Shown here: piece by piece, positions 23,387-34,033 of the stretch
Position numbering within the stretch: the stretch's first letter is position 1
Layout: the number at the start of each line of letters is the position of its first letter
NCBI GenBank assembly: GCA_040954595.2
Contig: CM082578.2
Span: 1,178,001 to 1,242,000, forward strand
Origin: Balanoglossus misakiensis
Lineage: Eukaryota > Hemichordata
Direction: 5' to 3'
DNA length: 64,000 bases
The notes under the pieces: generated by a model
What the model saw: the letters and a program-made list of their open reading frames with translations, nothing else
The model's database searches: none
Told to the model about the DNA's origin: nothing
Program-made: the position numbers and the translations under genes

Positions 23387-24802
23387 ATTAAAGCTGCGAG
23401 CAGCATTGTCAGGCCCAAGCGCTGATCTTGAATTATATATGCACAGTATGAATGAGAAGAAACAGAATTTTTTATCGGATGTATTATCTCATGACATAAC
23501 AAGGATGTGTGTATTTTTGCTGCTGAAATAAGGTGAAGTAGGTCAAAGGTCACCTGAGGTCACCCACAATTTGGGCAATTTTTTTTACCCATACTGGTCC
23601 ATGTCCAACAAAAACCAAAACTCTAGCTCTATTGGTTCGCCTGTAATTAGGTATGTGCATATTTAATGAGGTCAGCAGATGTTACAGGTGACCCAAAAAT
23701 GTGGCTTTACATTTTGGTCCCATCCTACCAAATGCCATGGCTGTATCTGCTCTGGATGCTTAGATATGCGAAAGTAGGTCAAAGGTCACCAGAGGTCACC
23801 CAACATTTGGGCAAAAAATTTTGATCCCATACTGGTCCATGTCCAACAAAAACCAAACCTCTAGCTCTATTGGTTCGCCTGTAATTAGCTATGCACATAA
23901 TTAATGAGGTCAGCTGAGGTCAAAGGGGTCATGAAAAGTAGCAAAATATTTTGATCACACACTAATCCACATTCATCAAAAACCAAACGTCTAGCCCTAT
24001 AGGTTAGCCTGGAATTAGATATGCAGAAATAATAATGCGTGATAAGTAGGTCAAAGGTCATGTGAAAAATCGCCAAAAAATTGTATAATATTTTAGTCAC
24101 ATGACGATTGATATCCATAAAAAGAATTTGTATGCTATCAATTTTTAGACTAGAAAAAGGAATTTCAATTTTTCACTGCTTTTTACAAAATCCAATATGG
24201 CCGCCATAATCTTCGACCAATCACAATGCTCTTTGCAAACTTGATAGACATCAGTGTTGTGACCATACTCCCCGAATCTTGCGACTCAGTTATCGCCCGT
24301 TCTGGAGAAGAAGATTTTTGCAGTTTTACTATGGTTTTTCGAAAATCCAATATGGCCGCCATAATCTTCGACCAATCACAATGCTTCTTATCAAACTTGA
24401 TAGACATCAGTTAGGTGACCACATACCCCAAACCGCGTGACTCGGTTATCACCGGTTCTGGAGAAGAAGATTTTTGAAATTTAAGCCAGATTTCAGAAAT
24501 AAAATTGTAGCAAAAAAACTGCAACACTGTAGCAAAATTTCCAATTACAAAAATGATGGGTAGAAGGTAGTCTACCTGCATGCCAAATTTGAAGACGATC
24601 TGACTTGTAGTTTCTGAGATCTGAGATTTGAATTTTTTCAGAAAATCCAATATGGCTGCCAGGTCACGTGACTAATTAAGTATTCACAAGTCACTGCACA
24701 TCTACTCATAGACCTTGACCACTGTACCAAGTTTGAGCAGTGTACCTGCTGTAGTTTCAGAGATTTAGTTGGCCGAAGAATTGACACAAGAATAAAGAAA
24801 GA
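23387..24802 (+). repeat. Array unit U12 (type B)
   Basis: 1416 bp. First unit after the transposon; its head completes the junction broken at 19347. The tail is the TTTAGTTGGCCGAAG variant, no hairpin. The last site reads CCAATATGGCTGCC. Confidence 0.9.
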
Positions 24803-26286
24803 ATTAAAGCTGCGAGCAGCATTGTCGGGCCCAAGCGCTGATCTTGAATTATATATGCACAGTGTGAATGAGAAGAAACAGAATTTTCTATCGGATGTAT
24901 TATCTCATGACATAACAAGGATGTGTGTATTTTTGCTGCTGAAATAGGGTGAAGTAGGTCAAAGGTCACCTGAGGTCACCTAACATTTGGGCAAATTTTT
25001 TTGACCCATACTGGTCCATGTCCAACAAAAACCAAAACTCTAGCTCTATTGGTTCGTCTGTAATTAGGTATGTGCATATTTAATGAGGTCAGCAGATGTC
25101 ACAGGTGACCCAAAAATGTGGCTTTACATTTTGGTCCCATCCTACCAAATGCCATGGCTGTATCTGCTCTGGATGCTGAGATATGCGAAAGTAGGTCAAA
25201 GGTCACCAGAGGTCACCCAACATTTGGACAAAAATTTTTGATCCCATACTGGTCCATGTCCAACAAAAACCAAACCTCTAGCTCTATTGGTTCGCCTGTA
25301 ATTAGCTATGCACATAATTAATGAGGTCAGCAGAGGTCAAAGGGGTCATGAAAAGTAGCAAAATATTTTGATCACACACTAATCCACATGCATCAAAAAC
25401 CAAAAGTCTAGCCCTATAGGTTAGCCTGGAATTAGATATGCAGAAATAATAACGCGTGATAAGTAGGTCAAAGGTCATGTGAAAAATCGCCAAAAATTTG
25501 TAACATATTTTAGTCATATGATGATTGATATCCATGAAAAGAATTTGTATACTGTCAATTTTTAGACTAGGAAAAGGAATTTCAATTTTTCACTGCTTTT
25601 TACAAAATCCAATATGGCCGCCATAATCTTCGACCAATCACAATGTTCTTTGCAATCTTGCTAGACATCAGTATTGTGACCATACTCCCTGAATCTTGCG
25701 ACTCAGTTATCGCCTATTCTGGAGAAGAAGATTTTTGCAGTTTTACTATGGTTTTTCGAAAATCCAATATGGCCGCCATAATCTTCGACCAATCACAATG
25801 CTTCTTATCAAACTTGATAGACATCAGTTAGGTGACCACATACCCCAAACCGCGTCACTCGGTTATCACCGGTTCTGGAGAAGAAGATTTTTGAAATTTA
25901 AGCCAGATTTCAGAAAAAAAATTGTAGCAAAAAAACTGCAACATTTACAGCAAAATATCCAATTACAAAAATGATGGGTAGAAGGTAGACTACCTGCACA
26001 CCAAATTTGAAGTCGATCTGACTTGTAGTTTCTGAGATCTGAGATTTGCATTTTTTCAGAAAATCCAATATGGCCGCCATGTCACGTGACTAATTAAAAA
26101 TTCAAGAGTTCAATGCACGACGACCCATTGACCTTGACCTCTGTAGCAAGTTTGAGAAGTGTACCTGCAGCGGTGTCTGAGATCTAGAGTGACAAAGAAA
26201 TGACACAAGAATAAAGAAAGAAAGAAAGACAGAAAAACCCCAACGAAACCAATAGGGCCCAAGCGCTGGTATGCGCTTGGGCCCTA
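24803..26286 (+). repeat. Array unit U13 (type B) with one hairpin
   Basis: 1484 bp with the GATCTAGAGTGAC tail and one hairpin, loop TGGTAT (about 26252-26286). The middle CCAATATGGCCGCC block is followed by AATGCTTCTTATCAAACTTG, a variant also found in U12 and U15. Confidence 0.9.
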
Positions 26287-27749
26287 ATTAAAGCTGCAAG
26301 CAGCATTGTCGGGCCCAAGCGCTGATCCAGTATTATATATGCACAGTATGAATGAGAAGAAACAGAATGCTCTATCAGGTGTTTTATCTCATGACATAAC
26401 AAGGACGTATGTATTTTTCCTGCTGAAATAGAGTAAAGTAGGTCAAAGGTCACCTGAGGTCACCAAACATTTGGGCAAAATTTATTGACCCATACTGTTC
26501 CATGTCCAACAATAACTAAAACTCTAGTTCTATTGGTTCGCCTGTAATTAGGTATGTGCATATTTAATGAGGTCAGCAGGTGTCACAGGTGACTCAAAAA
26601 TTTGGCTTTACATTTTGGTCCCATCCTGTCAAATGCCAAGGCTGTATCTGCCCTGGATGCTGAGATATGCGAAAGTAGGTCAAAGGTCACCAAAGGTCAC
26701 CCAATATTTGGGCAACAAATTTTGACCCCATATTGGTCCATGTCCAACAAAAACCAAACCTCTAGCTCTATTGCTTCGCCTGTAATTAGCTATGCACATA
26801 ATTAATGAGGTCAGCAGAGGTCAAAGGGGTCATGAAAAGTAGCAAAATATTTTGATCACACACTAATCCACATGCATCAAAAACCAAAAGTCTAGCCCTA
26901 TAGGTTAGCCTGGAATTAGATATGCTGAAATAATAACGCGTGATAAGTAGGTCAAAGGTCATGTGAAAAATCGTCAAAAAATTGTAACATATTTTAGTCA
27001 CATGATGATTGATATCCATAAAAAGAATTGCTATGCTATCAATTTTTAGACTAGAAAAAGGAATTTCAATTTTTCACTGCGTTTTACAAAATCTAATATG
27101 GCCGCCATAATCTTCGACCAATCACAATGCTCTTTGCAAACTTGATAGACATCAGTGTAGTGACCGTACTACCCAAATCTTGCCACTCAGTCATCGCCCG
27201 TTCTGGAGAATAAGATTTTTGGAGTTTAACTGTGTTTTTTTGAAAATCCAATATGGCCGCCATAATCTTCGACCAATCACAATGATCTTCGCAAACTTGA
27301 TAGACATCAGTTCGGTGACCGCATACCCAAAACCCCGTGTCTCAGTTATCACCGGTTCTGGAGAAGAAGATTTTTGAAATTTAAGCCAGATTTCAGAAAA
27401 ACAATTGTAGCAAAAAAACTGCAACATTGACAGCAAAATATCCAATTACAAAAATGATGGGTAGAAGGTAGTCTACCTGCATGCCAAATTTGAAGTCGAT
27501 CTGACTTGTAGTTTCTGAGATCTGAGATTTGCATTTTTTCAGAAAATCCAATATGGCCGCCAGGTCACGTGACTAATTAAGTATTCACAAGTCACTGCAC
27601 ATCTACTCATTGACCTTGACCACTGTAGCAAGTTTGAGCAGTGTACCTGCAGTAGTTTCAGAGATTTAGTTGGCCGAAGAATTGACACAAGAATAAAGAA
27701 TGAAAAATTCCAACGAAACCAATAGGGCCCAAGCGCTAAAGAAAGAAAG
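26287..27749 (+). repeat. Array unit U14 (type B) with a half hairpin
   Basis: 1463 bp. After the TTTAGTTGGCCGAAG tail and one AACGAAACCAATAGGGCCC module, the hairpin stops after its left arm (AAGCGCTAAAGAAAG, 27720-27740). The right arm is missing, consistent with a deletion or an incomplete replication product at the stem. Confidence 0.9.
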
Positions 27750-29180
27750 ATTAAAGCTGCGAGCAGCATTGTCGGGCCCAAGCGCTGATCTTGAATTATA
27801 TATGCACAGTATGAATGAGAAGAAACAGAATTTTCTATCGGATGTATTATCTCATGACATAACAAGGATGTGTGTATTTTTGCTGCTGAAATAGGGTGAA
27901 GTAGGTCAAAGGTCACCTAAGGTCACCCAACATTTGGGCAATTTTTTTTTACCCATACTGGTCCATGTCCAACAAAAACCAAAACTCCAGCTCTTTTGGT
28001 TCGGATGTAATTAGGTATGTGCATATTTAATGAGGTCAGCAGGTGTCACAGGTGACCCAAACATGTGGCTTTACATTCTGGTCCCATCCTACAAATTGCC
28101 ATGGCTGTATCTGCTCTGGATGCTGAGATATGCGAAAGTAGGTCAAAGGTCACCAGAGGTCACCAAACATTTGGGCAAAAAAATTTGATCCCATACTGGT
28201 CCATGTCCAACAAAAACCAAACCTCTAGCTCTATTGGTTCGCCTGTAATTAGATATGCACATAATTAATGAGGTCAGCAGAGGTCAAAGGGGTCATGAAA
28301 AGTAGCAAAATGTTTTGATCACACACTAATCCACATGCATCAAAAACCAAAAGTCTAGCCCTATAGGTTAGCCTGGAATTAGATATGCAGAAATAATAAC
28401 GCGTGATAAGTAGGTCAAAGGTCATGTGAAAAATCGCCAAATATTTGTAACATATTTTAGTCATATGATGATTGATATCCATGAAAAGAATTTGTATGCT
28501 GTCAATTTTTAGACTAGGAAAAGGAATTTCAATTTTTCACTGCTTTTTACAAAATCCAATATGGCCGCCATAATCTTCGACCAATCACAATGCTCTTTGC
28601 AAACTTGATAGACATCAGTGTTGTGACCATAATCCCCGAATCTTGCGACTCAGTTATCGCTCCTTCTGGAGAAGAAGATTTTTGCAGTTTTACTATGGTT
28701 TTTCGAAAATCCAATATGGCCGCCATAATCTTCGACCAATCACAATGCTTCTTATCAATCTTGATAGACATCAGTTAGGTGACCACATACCCCAAACCGC
28801 ATCACTCGGTTATCACCGGTTCTGGAGAAGAAGATTTTTGAAATTTAAGCCAGATTTCAGAAAAAAAATTGTAGCAAAAAAGCTGCAACATTGACAGCAA
28901 AATATCCAATTACAAAAATGATGGGTAGAAGGTAGACTACCTGCACACCAAATTTGAAGTCGATCTGACTTGTAGTTTCTGAGATCTGAGATTTGCATTT
29001 TTTCAGAAAATCCAATATGGCCGCCATGTCACGTGACTAATTAAAAATTCAAGAGTTCAATGCACGACTACCCATTGACCTTGACCACTGTATCAAGTTT
29101 GAGAAGTGTACCTGCAGCGGTGTCTGAGATCTAGAGCGACAAAGAAATGACACAAGAATAAAGAAAGAAAGAAAGACAGA
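27750..29180 (+). repeat. Array unit U15 (type B)
   Basis: 1431 bp with the GATCTAGAGCGAC tail, no hairpin. With U14 it repeats the U12+U13 tail pattern. Confidence 0.9.
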
Positions 29181-30605
29181 ATTAAAGCTGCAAGCAGCAT
29201 TGTCCGGGCCCAAGCTCTATTATCTGATCAGATTATTAGATATGCACATAAGTAATGAGTAGAAACATAATGCTGTTTTATCCCATGAATTATCAAGGTT
29301 ATATCTATGTTTGGTGCTGATATAGTGTTAAGTAGGTCAGAGGTCACCCAGAGGTCACCCACAGTTTGGGCAGAAAATTTTGACCCATAGTGGTCCATGT
29401 CCAACAAAAACCAGACCTCTAGCCCTTTTGGTTAGCCCGGAATTAGGTATGCACATAAATAATGAGTTAAGCAGGTGTCACAGGTGACCCAAAACTTTGG
29501 CTTTTCATTATGGCCCCATACCTCCAAACGCCAAGGCTGTATCTGCTGTGGATGTCGAGATATGCAAAAGTAGGTCAAAGGTCACCCGAGGTCACCCAAC
29601 ATTTGGGAAATTTTTTTGACCCAATACTGGTCAATGTCCAACAGAAACCAAGCCTCTAGGTCTATTGGTTCATATGTAATTAGGTATGCACATATTTAAT
29701 GAGGTCAGCAGAGGTCAAAGGGGTCATGAAAAGTACCAAAATTTTTTGATCACATACAAATCCACATACATCAAAAACCAAACTTATAGCCCTATTGGTT
29801 AGCCTGGAATTAGATATGCAGAAAATTGATGCGTCAAAAGTAGGTCAAAGGTCATTGCCAAAATTACCAAAATATTTATAGCTTATTCTTGTTATATGAT
29901 GATTCATATCCATAAAAAGAATTTCTGTGCTATCAATTTTTAGGCTAGAAAGGGAATTTTTACTTTTTAATCGTTTTTCACAAAATCCAATATGGCCGCC
30001 ATAATCTTCGACCAATCACATTCCTCTTCGCAAACTTGATAGACATCTGTGGAATGACCACACACACAAAATCTTGTGACTCGGTTATCGCCGGTTCTCG
30101 AAAAGAAGATTTTTGAAATTTTACTAGGGTTTTTCGAAAATCCAATATGGCCGCCATAATCTTCGACCAATCACAATAATCTTCGCAAACTTGATAGACA
30201 TCAGTTAGGTGACCAAATACCCCAAACCCCATGTCTCGGTTATCACCGGTTCTGGAGAAGAAGATTTTTGAAATTTAAGCCAGATTTCAGAAAAAAAATT
30301 GTAGCAAAAAAACTGCAACATTGACAGCATAATTTCCAATTACAAAAATATTTGACAGAAGGTAGTCTACCTGCACGCCAAATTTGAAGTCGATCTGACT
30401 TGTAGTTTCTGAGATCTGAGATTTGCATTTTTTCAGAAAATCCAAGATGGCCGCCAGGTCATGTGACTAATTAAAAATTCATGGGTTCAATGCACGACTA
30501 CTCATTGACCTCGACCACTGTAGCAAGTTTGAGAACTGTACCTGCAGTGGTGTCTGAGATCTAGAGCGACAAAGAAATGACAGAAGAATAAAGAAAGAAA
30601 GAAAG
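29181..30605 (+). repeat. Array unit U16 (type A)
   Basis: 1425 bp. The last YY1-like site is CCAAGATGGCCGCC, and CATGTGAC replaces CACGTGAC. No hairpin; tail AATAAAG(AAAG)n. Confidence 0.9.
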
Positions 30606-32033
30606 ATTAAAGCTGCAAGCAGCATTGTCCGGGCCCAAGCTCTATTATCTGATCTGATTATTAGATATGCACATAATTAATGAGTAGAAACATAATGCTG
30701 TGTTTTATCCCATGAAATATCAAGGTTATATCTATATTTGGTGTTGATATAGTTTTAAGTAGGTCAAGGTCACCCAGAGGTCACCCACAATTTGGGCAGA
30801 AAATTTTGACCCATAGTGGTCCATGTCCAACAAAAACCAGACCTCTAGCCCTTTTGGTTAGCCCGGAATTAGGTATGCACATAAATAATGAGTTAAGCAG
30901 GTGTCACAGGTGACCCAAAACTTTGGCTTTTCATTATGGCCCCATACCTCCAAACGCCAAGGCTGTATCTGCTATGGATGTCGAGATATGCAAAAGTAGG
31001 TCAAAGGTCACCCGAGGTCACCCAACATTTGGGCAAAATATTTTGACCCCATACTGGTCCATGTATAACAAAAACAAAACCTCTAGGTCTATTGGTTCAT
31101 CGTTAATTAGGTATGTGCATATTTAATGAGGTCAGCAGAGGTCAAAGGGGTCATGAAAAGTAGCAACATTTTTTGATCACATACAAATCCACATACATCA
31201 AAAACCAAACTTATAGCCCCATTGGTTAGCCTGGAACTAGATATGCAGAAAAATGATGCGTCAAAAGTAGGTCAAAGGTCATTGCCAAAATTACCAAAAT
31301 ATTTATAGCTTATTCTTGGCATATGATGATTCATATCCATAAAAAGAATTTCTGTGCTATTAATTTTTAGGCAAGAAAGGGAATTTTTACTTTTTAATCG
31401 TTTTTCACAAAATCCAATATGGCCGCCATAATCTTCGACCAATCACATTCCTCTTCGCAAACTTGATAGACATCTGTTTACTGACCACACACACCAAATC
31501 TTGTGACTCAGTTATCGCCGGTTCTTGAGAAGAAGATTTTTGAAATTTTACTAGGGTTTTTCGAAGATCCAATATGGCCGCCATAATCTTCGACCAATCA
31601 CAATGATCTTCGCAAACTTGATAGACCTCAGTTTGGTGACCACATATCCCAAACCGCGTGACTCGGTTATCGTCGGTTCTGGAGAAGAAGATTTTTGAAA
31701 TTTTGACCAGATTTCAGAAAAACAACTGTAGCAAAAAAACTGCAACATTGACAGCAAAATATCCAATTACAAAAATGATGGGCAGAAGGTACACTACCCG
31801 CACACCAAATCTGAAGTAAATCTGACATGTAGTTTCTGAGATCTGAGATTTGCATTTTTTCAGAAAATCCAATATGGCCGCCATGTCACGTGACTAATTT
31901 AAAATTCAAGAGTTCAATGCACGACTACCCATTGCCCTTGACCACTGTAGCAAGTTTGAGAAGTGTACCTGCAGCGGTGTCTGAGATCTAGAGCGACAAA
32001 GAAATGACAGAAGAATAAAGAAAGAAGAAAGAC
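30606..32033 (+). repeat. Array unit U17 (type A), last unit
   Basis: A full-length unit body. It continues into the longest hairpin tract of the window (32034-32518). It carries three DR1 sites and CACGTG like U1, to which it is similar in head and tail type. Confidence 0.9.
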
Positions 32034-32518
32034 AGAAAAACCCCAACGAAACCAATAGGGCCCAAGCGCTGGTATGCGCTTGGGCCCTAAAAAACCCCAA
32101 CGAAACCAATAGGGCCCAAGCGCTGGTATGCGCTTGGGCCCTAAAAACCCCAACGAAACCAATAGGGCCCAAGCGCTGGTATGCGCTTGGGCCCTAAAAA
32201 ATTCCAACGAAACCAATAGGGCCCAAGCGCAAGCAAGCGCTTGGGCCCTAAAAAATTCCAACGAAACCAATAGGGCCCAAGCGCTTGCTTGCGCTTGGGC
32301 CCTAAAAAACCCCAACGAAACCAATAGGGCCCAAGCGCTGGCTTGCGCTTGGGCCCTAAAAAACCCCAACGAAACCAATAGGGCCCAAGCGCTTGCTTGC
32401 GCTTGGGCCCTAAAAACCCCAGTAATACCAATAGGGCACAAGCCTGCTTGGCTTGTGCCCTAAAAAAACACAGTAAAACCAATAGGGCACAAGCGCCTGA
32501 GGGCGCTTGGTCCCCTAA
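32034..32518. repeat. Nine-hairpin tail tract ending the array
   Basis: Nine modules of about 53 bp (AAAACCCCAACGAAACCAATA plus stem-loop). Hairpins 1-3 have loop TGGTAT; 4 has a loop that is the reverse complement of that in 5; 6-7 are GGCTT/TTGCTT types; 8 has GGGCAC/GTGCCC arms with AAGCC/GGCTT; 9 has GGGCACAAGCGCC and GGCGCTTGGTCCCC. Long frames on both strands here (RAQA..AWALLVSLGFF-type peptides) arise because the module is near 54 bp, a multiple of three. They are not genes. Confidence 0.9.
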
Positions 32519-32578
32519 TCAAAAGCGGTTAATAACGGTCAGTCAACTCACGTCTACTAACTCTTCTTATGTGAAAGG

Positions 32579-34033
32579 ATGCGTAAGACTACAATAAAAC
32601 TCAAAGGGCCTCTCTTCAATGTTAGTCATCATACCCTTCCACCCTGTGATTTTGATGAACACTTTTCCCCCCAGCTTTATAATTCATTTTGTGTTTCCCA
32701 TCTAAATGTCAGATCATTAAACAGAAACGTTGATGCCTTAAAATTACTATATGAAGATATTATCAAGTCCAAATTCGCTATCATTGGAATTTCTGAAGTA
32801 TGGGACCCAAATAACTTAAGTATTTGTAATATGCAAGATTACACATTAGAAGTGAAGTCTCGTGAAGTAGGAAGGGGTGGTGGGGTTGGGGCTTACATAC
32901 ATTCATCAGTAATCTACAAGCTGCTTCGAGCAAGTGTCAGTCACTCAGAATCACTCTGGATGGAGGTACAGGTTAAAAATACGAAGATAATTATGGGAAT
33001 AATCTACAGAAAACCTAATACTGATATAACAGAATTTCAAATTAGTCTCGTGCAAGTATTAAATGAGTTCAGATGTGACAAAAATAATTGTATTTTAATG
33101 GGCGATTTTAATATTGATACTAACATAAGACTGACCAACCCCAATATAGATTCATATCTATCCTCCTTGGAATGTATAGGCTTAAGACAGCTGATATCTA
33201 CCCCAACCAGAGTGACTAGTTCATCTGAAACTTTAATTGACCACATCTACACAAAAAATAATCAACGTCCTATTCATGCTGGCACTATAATCACAGATAT
33301 TTCAGACCATTTCCCTGTGTATACTCTTTTAGAAAATATTCCTCTAAAATTGCCACAAAAAGAGAAAATTATTTTCAGAAATTTCAAAAACTATAGTCCC
33401 TCCCAATTTTACGACGATCTTGAAATCACAAAATGGGATTCTGTGTACCATTCCTCTGATGCTAATGAGGCTTACAACAATTTTTATTCAGTCTTTAATG
33501 AAATTTGTGATAAACATGCACCTATTTCTACAAAATCCTATAGTACCAAAAAAAAAAAAAAACCTTGGATCACCAAATCACTTAGAAAATCTATTAACAC
33601 TAAACATAGGCTATATAACAAATTATATAAATCAAAATTTAATAATGCTGTTGCTGTTGATAATTATAAAAAATATCGAAATATTTTATCGGCTTTACTC
33701 AGGAAAGCCAAACAGATGTACTATAGCAATATTTTTATACAAAATGAAAATAACACTACTGCAATATGGAAAACAATTAGAGAGATACTTGGAAGCCAAG
33801 GTAATGCCAGTCAATCTCTGCCAGATAATCTGTGTGTTAAGTCTAATGGTAAGGTACGAACCGTAAATAAGAAAACTGACATTGTCAATGAGCTAAATAA
33901 CTACTTTGTTGGTATTGGTCCAGACCTTGCTAGTAAAATAAAGTCTAACAATTGCAACTTCAATAATTACCTCAAGGCACCCATCTCAAACTCAATCTTT
34001 CTTGCCCCAACAACTCAGTTTGAAATACAATAA
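32579..34033 (+). CDS. LINE ORF2, endonuclease domain (open part)
   Basis: 484 codons. Residues ~35-255 are an exonuclease/endonuclease/phosphatase fold that would nick target DNA. Visible motifs are SHLNVRSLNRN, IGISEVW (catalytic Glu), RGGGVGAYI, GIIYRKPN, MGDFNID, LIDHIYT and ISDHFPVY (Asp-His). Residues 300-484 form the linker towards the reverse transcriptase. The frame stops at TAA 34031, but homologous sequence continues in the same frame, so this is a premature stop. A lysine run around 33549-33561 is encoded by poly-A. The first Met is taken as start only because the 5' end is truncated. Confidence 0.85.
   Translation: MRKTTIKLKGPLFNVSHHTLPPCDFDEHFSPQLYNSFCVSHLNVRSLNRNVDALKLLYEDIIKSKFAIIGISEVWDPNNLSICNMQDYTLEVKSREVGRGGGVGAYIHSSVIYKLLRASVSHSESLWMEVQVKNTKIIMGIIYRKPNTDITEFQISLVQVLNEFRCDKNNCILMGDFNIDTNIRLTNPNIDSYLSSLECIGLRQLISTPTRVTSSSETLIDHIYTKNNQRPIHAGTIITDISDHFPVYTLLENIPLKLPQKEKIIFRNFKNYSPSQFYDDLEITKWDSVYHSSDANEAYNNFYSVFNEICDKHAPISTKSYSTKKKKKPWITKSLRKSINTKHRLYNKLYKSKFNNAVAVDNYKKYRNILSALLRKAKQMYYSNIFIQNENNTTAIWKTIREILGSQGNASQSLPDNLCVKSNGKVRTVNKKTDIVNELNNYFVGIGPDLASKIKSNNCNFNNYLKAPISNSIFLAPTTQFEIQ

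Noticed and set aside
4626-32033. A ~61-codon minus-strand frame (MQISDLRNYKSDRLQIW...) conserved in most array units, and a plus-strand 67-codon frame
   Set aside because: Conservation follows overall unit identity. Frames are lost by single changes in several units, overlap on opposite strands, and lack any known domain.
4626-32033. Array units as canonical Helitrons (CTRR end after a 3' hairpin)
   Set aside because: CCCTAA at the tail resembles CTRR, but the hairpin abuts the end without the usual spacer, the 5' end is AT rather than TC, and no Rep/helicase is present. Kept only as a loose HINE-like comparison.
31914-32463. Long open frames on both strands (up to 175 codons) with repeated peptide RAQA..AWALLVSLGFF or NETNRAQALACAWALKNP
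   Set aside because: They are produced by the ~54-bp hairpin module, which keeps several frames open at once on both strands. No start context, domain or codon bias supports translation.
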